A DNA stretch of 64,000 bases from an uncultured Bacteroides sp. (GCF_963666545.1 NZ_OY762899.1:3848365-3912364); one strand, 5' to 3'. Shown: positions 9,746 to 18,917, numbered from the stretch's first letter. Program-made: numbers and translations. Notes: generated from the sequence alone by a model not told the origin.

Positions 9746-9890
9746 GGCAATAAGTTTTATCAATCCTCCAAAGTACGTAAAAAGATAGAGAAAGAACAAA
9801 TGAATTGATTTATATCATACAAAAAAAGTATTTCCGATAGATAACAGTGTATACTATCTTTAGCCCGATCATATAGACCAAGAGTTTTCT

Positions 9891-10057
9891 AATGTAAAGA
9901 TTGCAGATCTATCGCCACAGGCCTCCTGAGAGGGGTTTGTTGAACGTCCGCGATCAGCGTGTTGAATGTCCGCTTTCAACACGCTGATCGCGGACGTTCA
10001 ACACGTTGAAGTTGTATCTTCTCTGAAAAATCCTTCGTTTGTAAATAAAGTTGTATT
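9891..10057. repeat. 167-bp structured intergenic element, copy A
   Basis: Aligns without gaps to 56284-56450. The first 50 bases match at 42 positions (shared core GATCTATCG, ACAGGCCT, CTGAGAGGGGTTTG), and the last 20 bases (TTTGTAAATAAAGTTGTATT) are identical. The middle 70 bases match at only 42. Inside are two direct words GTTGAACGTCCGC (9939-9951) and GTTGAATGTCCGC (9961-9973), 22 bases apart, and one inverted word GCGGACGTTCAAC (9990-10002). The first word sits in a perfect 29-bp stem, 9938-9966 with 9975-10003, loop of 8 bases. The strand of action is unknown. It may be a non-coding RNA, a REP/MITE-like element or a protein-binding array. Confidence 0.85.
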
Positions 10058-10247
10058 ATGAGCTGTTTTTTGTCAAGAGCAGATTTATGCATTATTAAGA
10101 GAAAGGAGTTGATTGAAAGAGATATAAGGTCTTTTCCGCATAACAACAAGAGGAAAACTACTTTTCATTAGGAGTTATTCCGATAACAAATAAGCATATT
10201 GGGGAAATGAAACCGTCTTCCGAAGCGAAAGAAACCGGCAGATTGCT

Positions 10248-10309
10248 CAACTGAACCGTTCTTTTGTCCATTCTGCACGGTTCAGTTGGTCCAAGAGAAC
10301 CGTGCAGAA
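10248..10309. other. Two overlapping, mutually exclusive 12-bp hairpins
   Basis: CAACTGAACCGT (10248-10259) pairs perfectly with ACGGTTCAGTTG (10277-10288). TTCTGCACGGTT (10271-10282) pairs perfectly with AACCGTGCAGAA (10298-10309). The two stems share bases 10277-10282, so only one can form at a time. A strong stem (10315-10344) follows at once. No gene reads through here on the plus strand. Confidence 0.7.
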
Positions 10310-10314
10310 ATAAA

Positions 10315-10344
10315 AAACGGGAGAAGCAACAACTTCCCCCGTTT
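10315..10344 (-). terminator. Rho-independent terminator of the lacI-MFS operon
   Basis: Read on the minus strand: AAACGGGGGAAG, loop TTGTTG, CTTCTCCCGTTT, then TTTA. One A-C mismatch in a 12-bp stem. It lies 93 bases after the MFS stop, so the GH65 gene beyond it should have its own promoter. Confidence 0.8.
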
Positions 10345-10436
10345 ACCGTAGTTTAATCTCAAACTACTTTATGATTACGCTTACAAAAGTAATACATTTA
10401 CTAGCCAAAGTCAAGCTTTTCGGCTTGAAACTTTAG

Positions 10437-11774
10437 CTAATTTTTCACTGCTTCGGGCTTTTCTTCTTTATGTGCCACTGTTTCTTTTACGAAGTAAACG
10501 CAGCATGCCCCTATGATAAGAAATACGCCTGCCAATACCAGCATGTTCACTTGCCGTCCACTCACCAAATGAAGTAATCCGCCACCAAGGAGTGCGGCTG
10601 CAATTTGAGGCAGACAGATGGTTCCATTGAACAATCCCAGATAAGCTCCCATGTTCTTGCCCGAAACGGAGTTGGTCAGTATCGTAAACGGCATGGCCAG
10701 CATAGCCGCCCACGCGCAACCGATGAACAGGTAAGAAACAAAAAGTAGGTATTGATTATGGAAGAAGAAGGTAGAAATGAAACCAATCCCTCCTAACACC
10801 AAACTAAGTGAATAGGCCATCTTACGTGATTTGAATAGTGGTAACACGATGGCCCAGACTACCGAACCGATGGCTTGCACGGCAAAGAGCACACCTACCC
10901 AGTTGCCTGCTTCCTGATATCCTTCACTTTGTGCACTTGTTGCATTCCATACCGTGTCGGCAATGGCACCGTTGGTGTACGTCCACATATACATAAAGGC
11001 CGCCCAACTGAAAAACTGTACCAACCCGACTGTCCAGAACACTTTCGGCGCATGTTTCAGCAACGAAAGGAAATCTGTCTTCTCTTTCTTTTCATCTGCT
11101 GTGATGCCATGAAACGCTTCAAATTCCTTTGGCGGCATCTCTTTCACTTTCAGCATGGTGTAGATGACGCACAACATCAAGATGGCGGCACCGATATAAA
11201 AAGAATAAATCACCGAATCGGGCACTGTACCTTTTTCGGCTATGTTGCTGATTCCTATCCAGGTAAAGATAAAAGGAAACATGTACCCCATCAGGCTACC
11301 GGCATTGCACAGAAAACTCTGGATGGAGTAGGCCAGACCCTTTTGCTTTTCATTCACCATGTCGCCCACCAACATCTTGAAAGGCTGCATGGCCATATTG
11401 ACAGACGTGTCGAGAAACATGAGCGAAACCACCCCGAATATCATTGCAGTGCCCACTGCCATCCCAAAGCTTCCCGCATTAGGCAGTAAGCACATCACCA
11501 ACATGGCAACAATGGATCCTATAAATAAATAAGGTATCCTTCTTCCGAAACGTGTCCACGTCTTGTCACTTGCCGATCCGATGATCGGTTGCACTATGAT
11601 GCCCGCCAGTGGAGGAAGGATCCAAAAATAACTCAGATTATGAGGGTCGGCCCCCAGCGTAGAGAATATACGGCTAATGTTGGCACTTTGCAGTGCATAA
11701 GCAATCTGCACACCGAAAAAGCCGAAGCTGATGTTCCACAACTTCCAAAAATTTAAATCAGGTTTTACTTTCAT
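10437..11774 (-). CDS. MFS sugar transporter (SLC45/GPH-like, maltose type)
   Basis: An inner-membrane carrier of 445 residues with about twelve hydrophobic segments, predicted to import a disaccharide such as maltose with a cation. N-terminal FWKLWNISFGFFGVQIAYALQ and the loop SDKTWTRFGRRIPY (MFS motif A-like) are the pattern of the glycoside/sucrose-maltose symporters found beside Bacteroidetes maltose loci. It begins 29 bases after the lacI stop in the same direction, so the two form an operon, and a terminator follows at 10315-10344. Cytoplasmic GH65 phosphorylase is the natural next enzyme. The substrate is inferred from context. Confidence 0.87.
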   Translation of the reverse strand: MKVKPDLNFWKLWNISFGFFGVQIAYALQSANISRIFSTLGADPHNLSYFWILPPLAGIIVQPIIGSASDKTWTRFGRRIPYLFIGSIVAMLVMCLLPNAGSFGMAVGTAMIFGVVSLMFLDTSVNMAMQPFKMLVGDMVNEKQKGLAYSIQSFLCNAGSLMGYMFPFIFTWIGISNIAEKGTVPDSVIYSFYIGAAILMLCVIYTMLKVKEMPPKEFEAFHGITADEKKEKTDFLSLLKHAPKVFWTVGLVQFFSWAAFMYMWTYTNGAIADTVWNATSAQSEGYQEAGNWVGVLFAVQAIGSVVWAIVLPLFKSRKMAYSLSLVLGGIGFISTFFFHNQYLLFVSYLFIGCAWAAMLAMPFTILTNSVSGKNMGAYLGLFNGTICLPQIAAALLGGGLLHLVSGRQVNMLVLAGVFLIIGACCVYFVKETVAHKEEKPEAVKN

Positions 11775-11803
11775 GGTATTTTTAGGATTTAATCTATCTT
11801 TCT

Positions 11804-12817
11804 CTATTTAGTAGTGCCCCGCACCACCAGATTTGTTTTCACGATCCGGTTCGCACTTTTCAGCTCTCCGGTTTTATCTTCTATTTTGTTAATCAGAATA
11901 TCAATAGCACTCTCTCCAACTTCTTGCCCGTGTTGTTCCACCGTCGTTAACTTCGGATCAGTGTTCTGTGCAATGGCCCCATCTGTAAATCCACAGATAG
12001 AAACCTCATCCGGAACTTTCATGCCTACCAACTTGCAGGCATAAAGAATGCCCGAAGCCGTTTCGTCGTTAATGGCAAAGAATCCATCCGGGCGGTCTTG
12101 TTTCTCCAGAAAATCAGGTGTAATGGCAATAGCCTGTTCACGTGTGTCGCAAAGCTTTATCATCGTATCGTTTACCGGAATCTTATATCTCTTCATCGCA
12201 TCCAGATAACCGTTTCGTCTGTTCTTCGATATTTCCAAATTAGGCGGCCCGCTGTAGAAGAGGATACGTCGGCATCCGGTTTGAATCATATACTCCACCG
12301 CAGCAAAGGCCCCTGCATAGTCGTCCACCACCACCCGTTCCGTGTTGATGCCGGTACAGATACGGTCATAAAAAACAATAGGAATATTGTTATCCAAGAG
12401 ATCTTGATAATGATCATATTGTGAAGTATCCTTAGCCAGAGAAGCGATTACCCCGCAAACCCTCGCCGCAAGAAAAGAGTGAACGATCTTCACCTCCTGT
12501 TCGTAACTTTCATTGCTTTGCGCCACCAGAATGTTATAGCCCGCCTTTGCAGCACTCTTCTCGATACCACTTAGCACACACGAAAAGAAATGGTGAACCA
12601 GTTGAGGAACAATCACCCCGATAGTGTTTGAACGATTTGTTCGCAAGTTAAGAGCCAACGCATTCGGCTTATAATTATGTTCACGCGCGTACTTATGTAT
12701 AGCCTCTCTTGTGTCCAAACTTATATCCGGATTGTCTTTCAAAGCTCTTGACACAGTGGAGGGTGAAAAGCCCAATGCCCGGCCTATGTCTTTAATGGTA
12801 ATCTGCGGTTTATTCAT
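11804..12817 (-). CDS. LacI-family transcriptional regulator
   Basis: A 337-residue regulator with an N-terminal LacI helix-turn-helix (TIKDIGRALGFSPSTVSRAL, residues 7-26), a hinge helix (NALALNLRTNRSNTIGVIVP) and a periplasmic-binding-like sugar domain to the C-terminus. It sits between the MFS carrier and divergent susC and probably senses maltose or a maltodextrin. A palindrome of LacI-operator form lies 148 bases upstream at 12965-12978, ahead of the susC promoter, and a near copy lies ahead of the susA-like gene at 48575-48588. Operator placement upstream of the promoters fits an activator better than a simple repressor; this is inference. Confidence 0.93.
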   Translation of the reverse strand: MNKPQITIKDIGRALGFSPSTVSRALKDNPDISLDTREAIHKYAREHNYKPNALALNLRTNRSNTIGVIVPQLVHHFFSCVLSGIEKSAAKAGYNILVAQSNESYEQEVKIVHSFLAARVCGVIASLAKDTSQYDHYQDLLDNNIPIVFYDRICTGINTERVVVDDYAGAFAAVEYMIQTGCRRILFYSGPPNLEISKNRRNGYLDAMKRYKIPVNDTMIKLCDTREQAIAITPDFLEKQDRPDGFFAINDETASGILYACKLVGMKVPDEVSICGFTDGAIAQNTDPKLTTVEQHGQEVGESAIDILINKIEDKTGELKSANRIVKTNLVVRGTTK

Positions 12818-12836
12818 GGTTTACATTAGTTTGAGC

Positions 12837-12844
12837 CAAAGGTA
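12837..12844 (-). promoter_or_regulatory. -7 promoter element of lacI
   Basis: TACCTTTG on the minus strand matches TAnnTTTG, 20 bases before the ATG, giving a very short leader. Confidence 0.5.
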
Positions 12845-12964
12845 ATTCAAATCCAATAGAAATAAAAACATTAGATTATTCTCTTTGTTTCCTATTTATA
12901 TGCAAAAATAGTAGAATAAGGATTAATTGTTTGATAATGAGGCGCCTTTGCCTTTCACAATAGG

Positions 12965-12978
12965 TGCAAACGATTGCA
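12965..12978. promoter_or_regulatory. Putative LacI-family operator upstream of susC
   Basis: TGCAAACGATTGCA is a 14-base palindrome with a central CG and one mismatch, the form of many LacI-family operators. It lies 55 bases upstream of the susC -7 element and next to the lacI gene. The related TGCAAACGTTTTCA precedes the susA-like gene. Confidence 0.6.
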
Positions 12979-13033
12979 TAAGAGTAAATGCAGATTTGAG
13001 TATATTCGTTATGTCGTTAATGTTAAGAAGTCC

Positions 13034-13041
13034 TATTTTTG
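13034..13041 (+). promoter_or_regulatory. -7 promoter element of the sus operon
   Basis: TATTTTTG matches TAnnTTTG. There is no good -33 TTTG at 19-21 bases upstream, which suits a promoter that needs an activator. Confidence 0.5.
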
Positions 13042-13130
13042 CTCAACGTAGAAGAGGATGGACTTAACATTTCCATTTTCAATCCGCAAAAATCTATATT
13101 CATATATTGTTAACTTTAATTTTAAAATGC

Positions 13131-16100
13131 ATGAAGCAAGTTAATCTTAGAATCTATCGAATGATTCTTCCCCTACTCTTAGGGATGTTCTTGTCAATTG
13201 GCGCCTATGCACAGCAGATCTCTGTAAGGGGACATGTGACAGATGTGACAGGTGAGCCGGTGATTGGTGCTAATATCTTAGTAAAAGGCACTACGAACGG
13301 AACAATTACTGATTTGGATGGTAATTTTGTTCTTAATACCCCTCAGAACTCCATTCTTGTTATTTCTTTTGTGGGGTATAAACCAGCCGAAGTACAAGCC
13401 TCTAAAAGCATGGTAGTAACTCTTCAGGATGATGCCGTGATGTTGAGCGAAGCTGTAGTTATCGGTTATGGTACGGTGAAGAAAAGTGATGTAACGGGTT
13501 CTGTTACTGCGATAAAGCCGGATAAACTGAACAGAGGTCTTACAACAACCGCTACTGATATGATTACCGGTAAGATAGCCGGTGTTAATGTTACTTCTGA
13601 TGGTGGTGCTCCCGGCGGCGGCGCAACAATCCGTGTTCGTGGCGGATCTTCTCTTTCGGCAAACAATAATCCTTTGATTGTTATCGACGGCCTTCCCATT
13701 GATAATGATGGAATTAAAGGTGTCTCAAATCCTTTAAGTTCTATTAATCCTAATGATATTGAAACTTTTACGGTTCTAAAAGATGCTTCCGCTACCGCTA
13801 TTTATGGCTCTCGTGCCTCAAATGGTGTTATTCTGATTACGACTAAAAAAGGAGCTAAAGGTTCTAAACCTCGTGTCAGTTTCGATAGTAGTATTTCTGT
13901 TAGCACAAAAGTCGATGAGATTAGCGTAATGAATGCTGATGAGTACCGCAATTTTATAACCACTTCTTTTGGTGCGGATTCGGGTGCTGCTAAGTTATTA
14001 GGAGAAGCAAATACCGATTGGCAAAAAGAAATTTTCAGAACAGCTGTTGGACATGATGAGAATATAACTGTTTCCGGAGGATTGAAAAACATGCCTTATC
14101 GTGCTTCTTTTGGGTACACTAATCAAAATGGTATTCTTAAAACTTCATCATTTGAAAGATATACAGGATCATTTAATCTGAGTCCAAGTTTCTTTGATAA
14201 TTATTTGAATATTAGTTTAAATGCCAAAGGCATGATTGCTAATAGCCGTTTTGCAGATACTGCTGCTATTGGTTCGGCATTGGGTTTCGATCCTACGCAA
14301 CCTGTAATGAATGGAAATACTAAATACGGAGGCTATTTCGCTTGGGAAAATCCAACTTCGGGAGACTTTATTTCTATTGCAACCAAAAATCCGGTTGCAA
14401 TGTTAAAACAGAAAAAGGATGAGGCTACTTCAAAGAATCTTATTGCTAATGCACAATTTGATTATAAGTTCCATTGTCTACCTGATCTGAAAGCTAATTT
14501 AAATTTAGGTATGGATCTGGCTACCGGTACTCAAGACCTTTTCTATCCGAAAGAATCTCCAATAGGTTATATTGATAATGGTAAAACTGGTTCAGAGACG
14601 ATAGATAAATATAACTTGTTACTCGATTTTTATCTCCAATATTCAAAAGACTTCGCAGAAGATCATCATTTTGACTTAATGGGAGGGTATTCGTGGCAAC
14701 ATTTTCATCGGTCACAAGAGAATGCTTACAACAATCTGGCTGGAAGCAATCCGACTTCTTACGTCTTTAAGACTGAAAGTTACCTGGTTTCTTTCTTCGG
14801 TCGTTTAAATTATTCTTTTAAGGACAGATATCTGCTTACGGCTACTTTGCGTCAGGATGGTACATCACGTTTTTCTAAAGACAATCGTTGGGGACTTTTT
14901 CCATCAGTTGCCTTGGGTTGGAGAATGAAAGAAGAGGCTTTTTTGCAAGACGTGGACGCTATTTCTGATTTGAAACTTCGCTTAGGATACGGTATTACCG
15001 GTCAACAAGATATTTCTCAGGGAGATTATCCCTATATGGCTACCTATTATGCGGGCCAAGATGGAGCCTATTATCAATTTGGTGATGACAAAAAAATCCC
15101 CATTTCGCGACCTAATGGTTACAATCCTAATTTGAAATGGGAAGAAACTACTACTTGGAATGCAGGTCTTGATTTTGGGTTTATGAAAAATCGTATAACC
15201 GCTTCTCTTGATTATTATTATCGTGAAACAAATGATTTAATTAATGTAATAGATGTTCCGGCAGGTACGAACTTTAAAAATCGTATTGTCAGCAATATTG
15301 GTTCATTAAAGAATCAGGGAGTTGAGTTTTCTACGAGTGCAAAAGCTATTAGTACTGAAAATTTGATGTGGGACTTAGGTTTCAATGTTTCTTGGAATAA
15401 AACGGAAATCACTCAGCTAACTGCGCAAGATAACTCTTCAACAATCGTTCCTCTTGGCTATGTGGATGGCGGTACCGGAACAACCGTTCAGGCACAAGGC
15501 GTAGGTCATCCTGCTAATTCTTTTTATGTATATCAACAGGTATATGATAAAGAGGGAAAACCAATTGAAGGCTTTTATGTAGATCGCAATGGAGATGGAC
15601 AAGTAAACGATGGTGATAGGTATTTCTATAAAAAACCGTCGCCTGATGTGATGATGGGATTTACCTCTAAATTAGTTTATAAACAGTGGGATTTCAGTTT
15701 CTCGTTACGTGCTAATTTGAATAACTATGTATATAATAACGTGGCATCATTTAATGCTCCATTGAGCGAAGGTTGGATAAATAACAAAGGATATTTGTCT
15801 AATAGACCATCCTCTGCTTTTGATACTAATTTTCAGAATATGAATGTGCTTTCTGATTACTATGTACAGAATGCCTCATTCCTTCGCTGCGACAACATCA
15901 CGTTAGGTTATTCATTCAAAAAACTATTCAAAATCATAGACGGACGTGTTTATACTACAGTTCAGAATCCATTTGTTATAACCAATTATAAAGGATTGGA
16001 CCCTGAAGTAGCCAATGCTACTGATAAAACATTTGGTATTGATAAGAATGTTTATCCCCGTCCTTTGGTTGGTATAATTGGTATAAGCCTTAACTTTTAA
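13131..16100 (+). CDS. susC: SusC-family TonB-dependent outer-membrane transporter
   Basis: Outer-membrane channel that imports maltooligosaccharides with the SusD lid. The ATG at 13131 gives a clean signal peptide (MKQVNLRIYRMILPLL to GAYAQQ). Then come a carboxypeptidase-regulatory-like domain (ISVRGHVTDVTGEPVIGANI, residues 31-50), the SusC plug with VVIGYGTVKKSDVTGSV, and a long beta-barrel ending in a terminal aromatic residue (GIIGISLNF). The length of 989 residues is normal. It is the first gene of a five-gene run to the GH13 amylase; susD starts 6 bases after its stop. Family is certain; starch as the substrate is inferred from the SusE, SusF and amylase neighbours. Confidence 0.95.
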   Translation: MKQVNLRIYRMILPLLLGMFLSIGAYAQQISVRGHVTDVTGEPVIGANILVKGTTNGTITDLDGNFVLNTPQNSILVISFVGYKPAEVQASKSMVVTLQDDAVMLSEAVVIGYGTVKKSDVTGSVTAIKPDKLNRGLTTTATDMITGKIAGVNVTSDGGAPGGGATIRVRGGSSLSANNNPLIVIDGLPIDNDGIKGVSNPLSSINPNDIETFTVLKDASATAIYGSRASNGVILITTKKGAKGSKPRVSFDSSISVSTKVDEISVMNADEYRNFITTSFGADSGAAKLLGEANTDWQKEIFRTAVGHDENITVSGGLKNMPYRASFGYTNQNGILKTSSFERYTGSFNLSPSFFDNYLNISLNAKGMIANSRFADTAAIGSALGFDPTQPVMNGNTKYGGYFAWENPTSGDFISIATKNPVAMLKQKKDEATSKNLIANAQFDYKFHCLPDLKANLNLGMDLATGTQDLFYPKESPIGYIDNGKTGSETIDKYNLLLDFYLQYSKDFAEDHHFDLMGGYSWQHFHRSQENAYNNLAGSNPTSYVFKTESYLVSFFGRLNYSFKDRYLLTATLRQDGTSRFSKDNRWGLFPSVALGWRMKEEAFLQDVDAISDLKLRLGYGITGQQDISQGDYPYMATYYAGQDGAYYQFGDDKKIPISRPNGYNPNLKWEETTTWNAGLDFGFMKNRITASLDYYYRETNDLINVIDVPAGTNFKNRIVSNIGSLKNQGVEFSTSAKAISTENLMWDLGFNVSWNKTEITQLTAQDNSSTIVPLGYVDGGTGTTVQAQGVGHPANSFYVYQQVYDKEGKPIEGFYVDRNGDGQVNDGDRYFYKKPSPDVMMGFTSKLVYKQWDFSFSLRANLNNYVYNNVASFNAPLSEGWINNKGYLSNRPSSAFDTNFQNMNVLSDYYVQNASFLRCDNITLGYSFKKLFKIIDGRVYTTVQNPFVITNYKGLDPEVANATDKTFGIDKNVYPRPLVGIIGISLNF

Positions 16101-16106
16101 TAATTG

Positions 16107-17660
16107 ATGACTATGAATGCAAGATTTTTTAAATATATACTTCCGGCGTTATCGCTGGCTTTGGTCATGAATCTATCATCGTGTGTAGGCGATCTTGATG
16201 TCTCTCCGATTGATCCCAATATTAATGTTAATTTTGACCAGGATGCTAATTTTGCTAAGATCTATGCCGGTTTAGCTATAACGGGTAATCAAGGACCTGC
16301 AGGACAGCCCGATATTGCCGATACTGATGAAGGAGCTTCGGGTTTAATGCGTATGATGTTTAATATCAATGAACTTTCGTCTGACGAAGCCATTTGCGCT
16401 TGGACAGGTGATACGGATGTATTTCCTATTAACTTTTCAAAGTTTACTCCTTCCAATGGGTTGGTGCTGAATATGTTCAATCGTTTGTACATACAGATAG
16501 CTCAGTGCAATAGCTTCTTGATCCAGACAGCTGGTAAAAGTGATGATGCTAGTTCGTTGCAACGTGCCGAAGTTCGTTTTATTCGTGCATTAGATTATTA
16601 TTACTTAGTTGATTTATATGGTAATGTGCCTTTCGTCGACGAGAATACAGGTATTGGCGCTTATGTTCCACAAAGAATAACACGTGCAGATCTGTTTACT
16701 TATGTAGAGGCAGAATTGAAAAGCATAGAACCGATAATGAAAGCGCCACGCGCAAATTTGTATGGACGAGCTGATCAGGCTGCTGTATGGATGTTGCTTT
16801 CACGCCTTTATCTAAATGCTGAAGTGTATACCGGAACTCCTCGTTGGGCAGATGCGGCAACGTATGCCGATAAGGTTATGAAAGCCGGCTATGTATTGGA
16901 ACCTAAATATGAAAATATGTTCAAAGCTGATAATAACACCTCTACTGAAATGATCATGCCTATTTGCTTTGATGGAATGTATGCTCGCTCATGGAGTGGA
17001 ATGTTCTTTGTATGTAGCTTTATATCAGGGGATATGGATGCAGAGGCCAACTTTGGAACTGTTGAAGCCTGGGGCGGCAATCGTGCAAGAGTGGCTTTGG
17101 TTAAAAAGTTTGCTTTTGATGGAGATTTGACTAAGGTTACTGACCAACGAGCGATGTTTTGGACAAAGAATCGTACTCTTGAGATCGAAAAACCCAGTGA
17201 ATTTACGGAAGGATATTCTGTTACTAAATTTAAAAATAGAACGAAAGCCGGAGTCATAGGAAGTGATCCCAATAAACAATTTCCGGATATGGATTTTCCT
17301 TTGTTCCGTTTAGCAGAAGCAAATCTTACTTTTGCTGAAGCTACTTTGAGAGCTGGTGGAGATAAAACGTTGGCGCTAAAAGCTGTTAATGATTTACGGG
17401 ACCGTGCACACGCAAGCAAAATAAATGAATCGGATTTGACATTAGACTTTATCCTAGATGAAAAATCACGTGAGTTTTATTTTGAAGCACAACGTAGGGT
17501 CGATCTTATTAGACATAACAAGTACACATCGAACTATACTTGGGATTGGAAAGGTGGAGTTGCTGCAGGTAATTCTGTTGCTGATCATTTAAAATTATTG
17601 CCGATTCCGGTAAGTCAGTTGTCAGCAAATACTAATCTGATACAAAACCCTGAATATTAA
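16107..17660 (+). CDS. susD: SusD-family glycan-binding lipoprotein
   Basis: Surface lipoprotein that binds the glycan and caps the SusC channel. The signal peptide ends in the lipobox LSSC (NLSSCVGDLDVSP). The TPR-like helical core typical of SusD (AEVRFIRALDYYYLVDLYGNVPF) and the C-terminal RagB/SusD part (DEKSREFYFEAQRRVDLIRH, ending LLPIPVSQLSANTNLIQNPEY, given in part) are complete. ATG codons at 16107 and 16113 are both possible starts. It is directly coupled to susC. Family certain; starch specificity rests on context. Confidence 0.95.
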   Translation: MTMNARFFKYILPALSLALVMNLSSCVGDLDVSPIDPNINVNFDQDANFAKIYAGLAITGNQGPAGQPDIADTDEGASGLMRMMFNINELSSDEAICAWTGDTDVFPINFSKFTPSNGLVLNMFNRLYIQIAQCNSFLIQTAGKSDDASSLQRAEVRFIRALDYYYLVDLYGNVPFVDENTGIGAYVPQRITRADLFTYVEAELKSIEPIMKAPRANLYGRADQAAVWMLLSRLYLNAEVYTGTPRWADAATYADKVMKAGYVLEPKYENMFKADNNTSTEMIMPICFDGMYARSWSGMFFVCSFISGDMDAEANFGTVEAWGGNRARVALVKKFAFDGDLTKVTDQRAMFWTKNRTLEIEKPSEFTEGYSVTKFKNRTKAGVIGSDPNKQFPDMDFPLFRLAEANLTFAEATLRAGGDKTLALKAVNDLRDRAHASKINESDLTLDFILDEKSREFYFEAQRRVDLIRHNKYTSNYTWDWKGGVAAGNSVADHLKLLPIPVSQLSANTNLIQNPEY

Positions 17661-17700
17661 TTGAATATTCATAGATATGCAATCATTAAAAACTAGTAAG

Positions 17701-18834
17701 ATGAAAAGATTTAATATATTAATATTGATAATTCTAGGTACAATGAGTATAGTCTCTTGTGATTCTGATAGAGATAGTAACCCTATCTTGCAAGATCCAA
17801 CGACTTTTGTACTGAATACGCCAGCTTATGCTTCTACTGTATATGATTTGAAGCACTCTGAAACGATCGAATTAACTTGTTCGCAGCCAGATTATGGCTT
17901 CACGGTAGCTACTGATTATGTTGTGCAGGTTTCTCTGACGGGGCAGTTTAACGAAGCAGTAGATGCTAATACACCGGCCACATACCAGACTTTATCTAGC
18001 ATTTACAATACTGCTAAAATGAATGTAAATGCTCAGGAGTTAGCAATCGCTATTGTTAATTTATCTGGAATAACTGAAGCTGAGAACTTTTATACAGATC
18101 CTATAAAAGTATATATTCGTTTGAAGGCTTCTGTAAATAGTGGGATGAAACCTATCTTATCTAATACAATAGAGTTACCCAAGGTTTTAAGCTATTTTGC
18201 TCTTGATCCGATGGTTATGCCTGGGAAGATGTATGTAACGGGCACTATCTCTGGTTGGGATTGGAGTAAAGCATATTCATTAGTGCCGGTGTATGGCACT
18301 CCCGGTAAGTTCTGGACACTTAAGTATTTTGATGCTAATGCTGAAATTAAGTTTAACTCGGAGAAAAGTTGGAATGGAGCTGAATTTGGATATGTTGGCA
18401 CTACGATCTCTGATAAAGCCGGAGCTCAGATTGAGGATAATGGTGGAAATATTAAAATAGTAAATGCCGGATGGTATATTGTTGTAGTAACGACAACGAT
18501 AGAAGGGCGTAGCTATAAATATGCAGTAGAGTTTGTTACACCGATAGTTTATGTTTGTGGAGCTACCGTAGGAGACAAATGGGGTAGTAGTGGCGAAGCA
18601 TTTACTAATCCGGCAAATGGTGATGGCGAATTTGTTTCTCCGACACTACCAAAAGGTGGAGAACTAAGGCTTTGTGTCGTATTGGAAGGTCATGAATGGT
18701 GGCATACTGAGTTTATATTCTTTGACGGCAAAATAGCTTATCGTGCTGCAGGTGGCGATCAAGATCGTGTGACTGTGGATGCTGGTAAGAAAGTTTATTT
18801 GAACTTTATGACAGAAACGGGTCGTGTAGAATAA
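17701..18834 (+). CDS. susE: SusE-like starch-binding outer-membrane lipoprotein
   Basis: Lipoprotein of 377 residues from the ATG at 17701, which places the lipobox (MSIVSCDSD) correctly; an earlier in-frame ATG at 17677 would add eight residues. The N-terminal immunoglobulin-like SusE domain (about residues 25-165) is followed by two carbohydrate-binding modules (MYVTGTISGWDWSKAY and IVYVCGATVGDKWG), each with the Trp-rich sites of starch-binding SusE/SusF modules. The size is close to that of B. thetaiotaomicron SusE (known family). Its place after susD in the run supports a role in holding starch at the cell surface. Confidence 0.87.
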   Translation: MKRFNILILIILGTMSIVSCDSDRDSNPILQDPTTFVLNTPAYASTVYDLKHSETIELTCSQPDYGFTVATDYVVQVSLTGQFNEAVDANTPATYQTLSSIYNTAKMNVNAQELAIAIVNLSGITEAENFYTDPIKVYIRLKASVNSGMKPILSNTIELPKVLSYFALDPMVMPGKMYVTGTISGWDWSKAYSLVPVYGTPGKFWTLKYFDANAEIKFNSEKSWNGAEFGYVGTTISDKAGAQIEDNGGNIKIVNAGWYIVVVTTTIEGRSYKYAVEFVTPIVYVCGATVGDKWGSSGEAFTNPANGDGEFVSPTLPKGGELRLCVVLEGHEWWHTEFIFFDGKIAYRAAGGDQDRVTVDAGKKVYLNFMTETGRVE

Positions 18835-18917
18835 TTATATCCTATGAGTATCTCGATAGTGTATATCGGGATGCTCTAGATAAATTTAAGATTATGAATC
18901 TTTATAAACGAAGTAAG

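Larger units (their letters stand above)
9746..10436. other. 691-base non-coding interval between GH65 and MFS genes
   Basis: No open reading frame worth calling. It holds, left to right: the GH65 upstream region; the 167-bp structured element (9891-10057); about 190 bases in which I see nothing; a pair of mutually exclusive hairpins (10248-10309); and the MFS terminator (10315-10344). The amount of secondary structure is far above other gaps in the window. Confidence 0.8.
12818..13130. other. Divergent regulatory region lacI / susC
   Basis: 313 bases without a gene. It carries the minus-strand lacI promoter near 12837, the LacI-type operator at 12965-12978 and the susC -7 element at 13034. 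About 90 bases separate the susC -7 element from the start codon, so susC has a leader of roughly 85 bases; no clear hairpin is seen in it. Confidence 0.7.

Noticed and set aside
9746-9799. 18-residue N-terminal extension of GH65
   Set aside because: Hydrophobic and not part of the cytoplasmic family; ATG 9745 gives the usual start.
9939-10002. Short repeats read as a CRISPR array
   Set aside because: Only two direct words and one inverted word, 22 bases apart, with no equal spacers and no cas gene.
9938-10003. 29-bp perfect stem read as a simple transcription terminator
   Set aside because: No gene ends nearby on either strand in the right position, no T run follows, and the stem is part of a 167-bp element with a second copy.
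9891-10057. Element read as an insertion sequence
   Set aside because: No open frame, ends only weakly inverted, no target duplication; a non-autonomous element remains possible and is noted as such.
10875-11489. 204-residue plus-strand open frame
   Set aside because: Lies wholly antisense to the MFS gene, His/Cys-rich in the way of reverse frames of membrane proteins, with no start signal.
16889-17419. 176-residue minus-strand open frame
   Set aside because: Antisense to susD.
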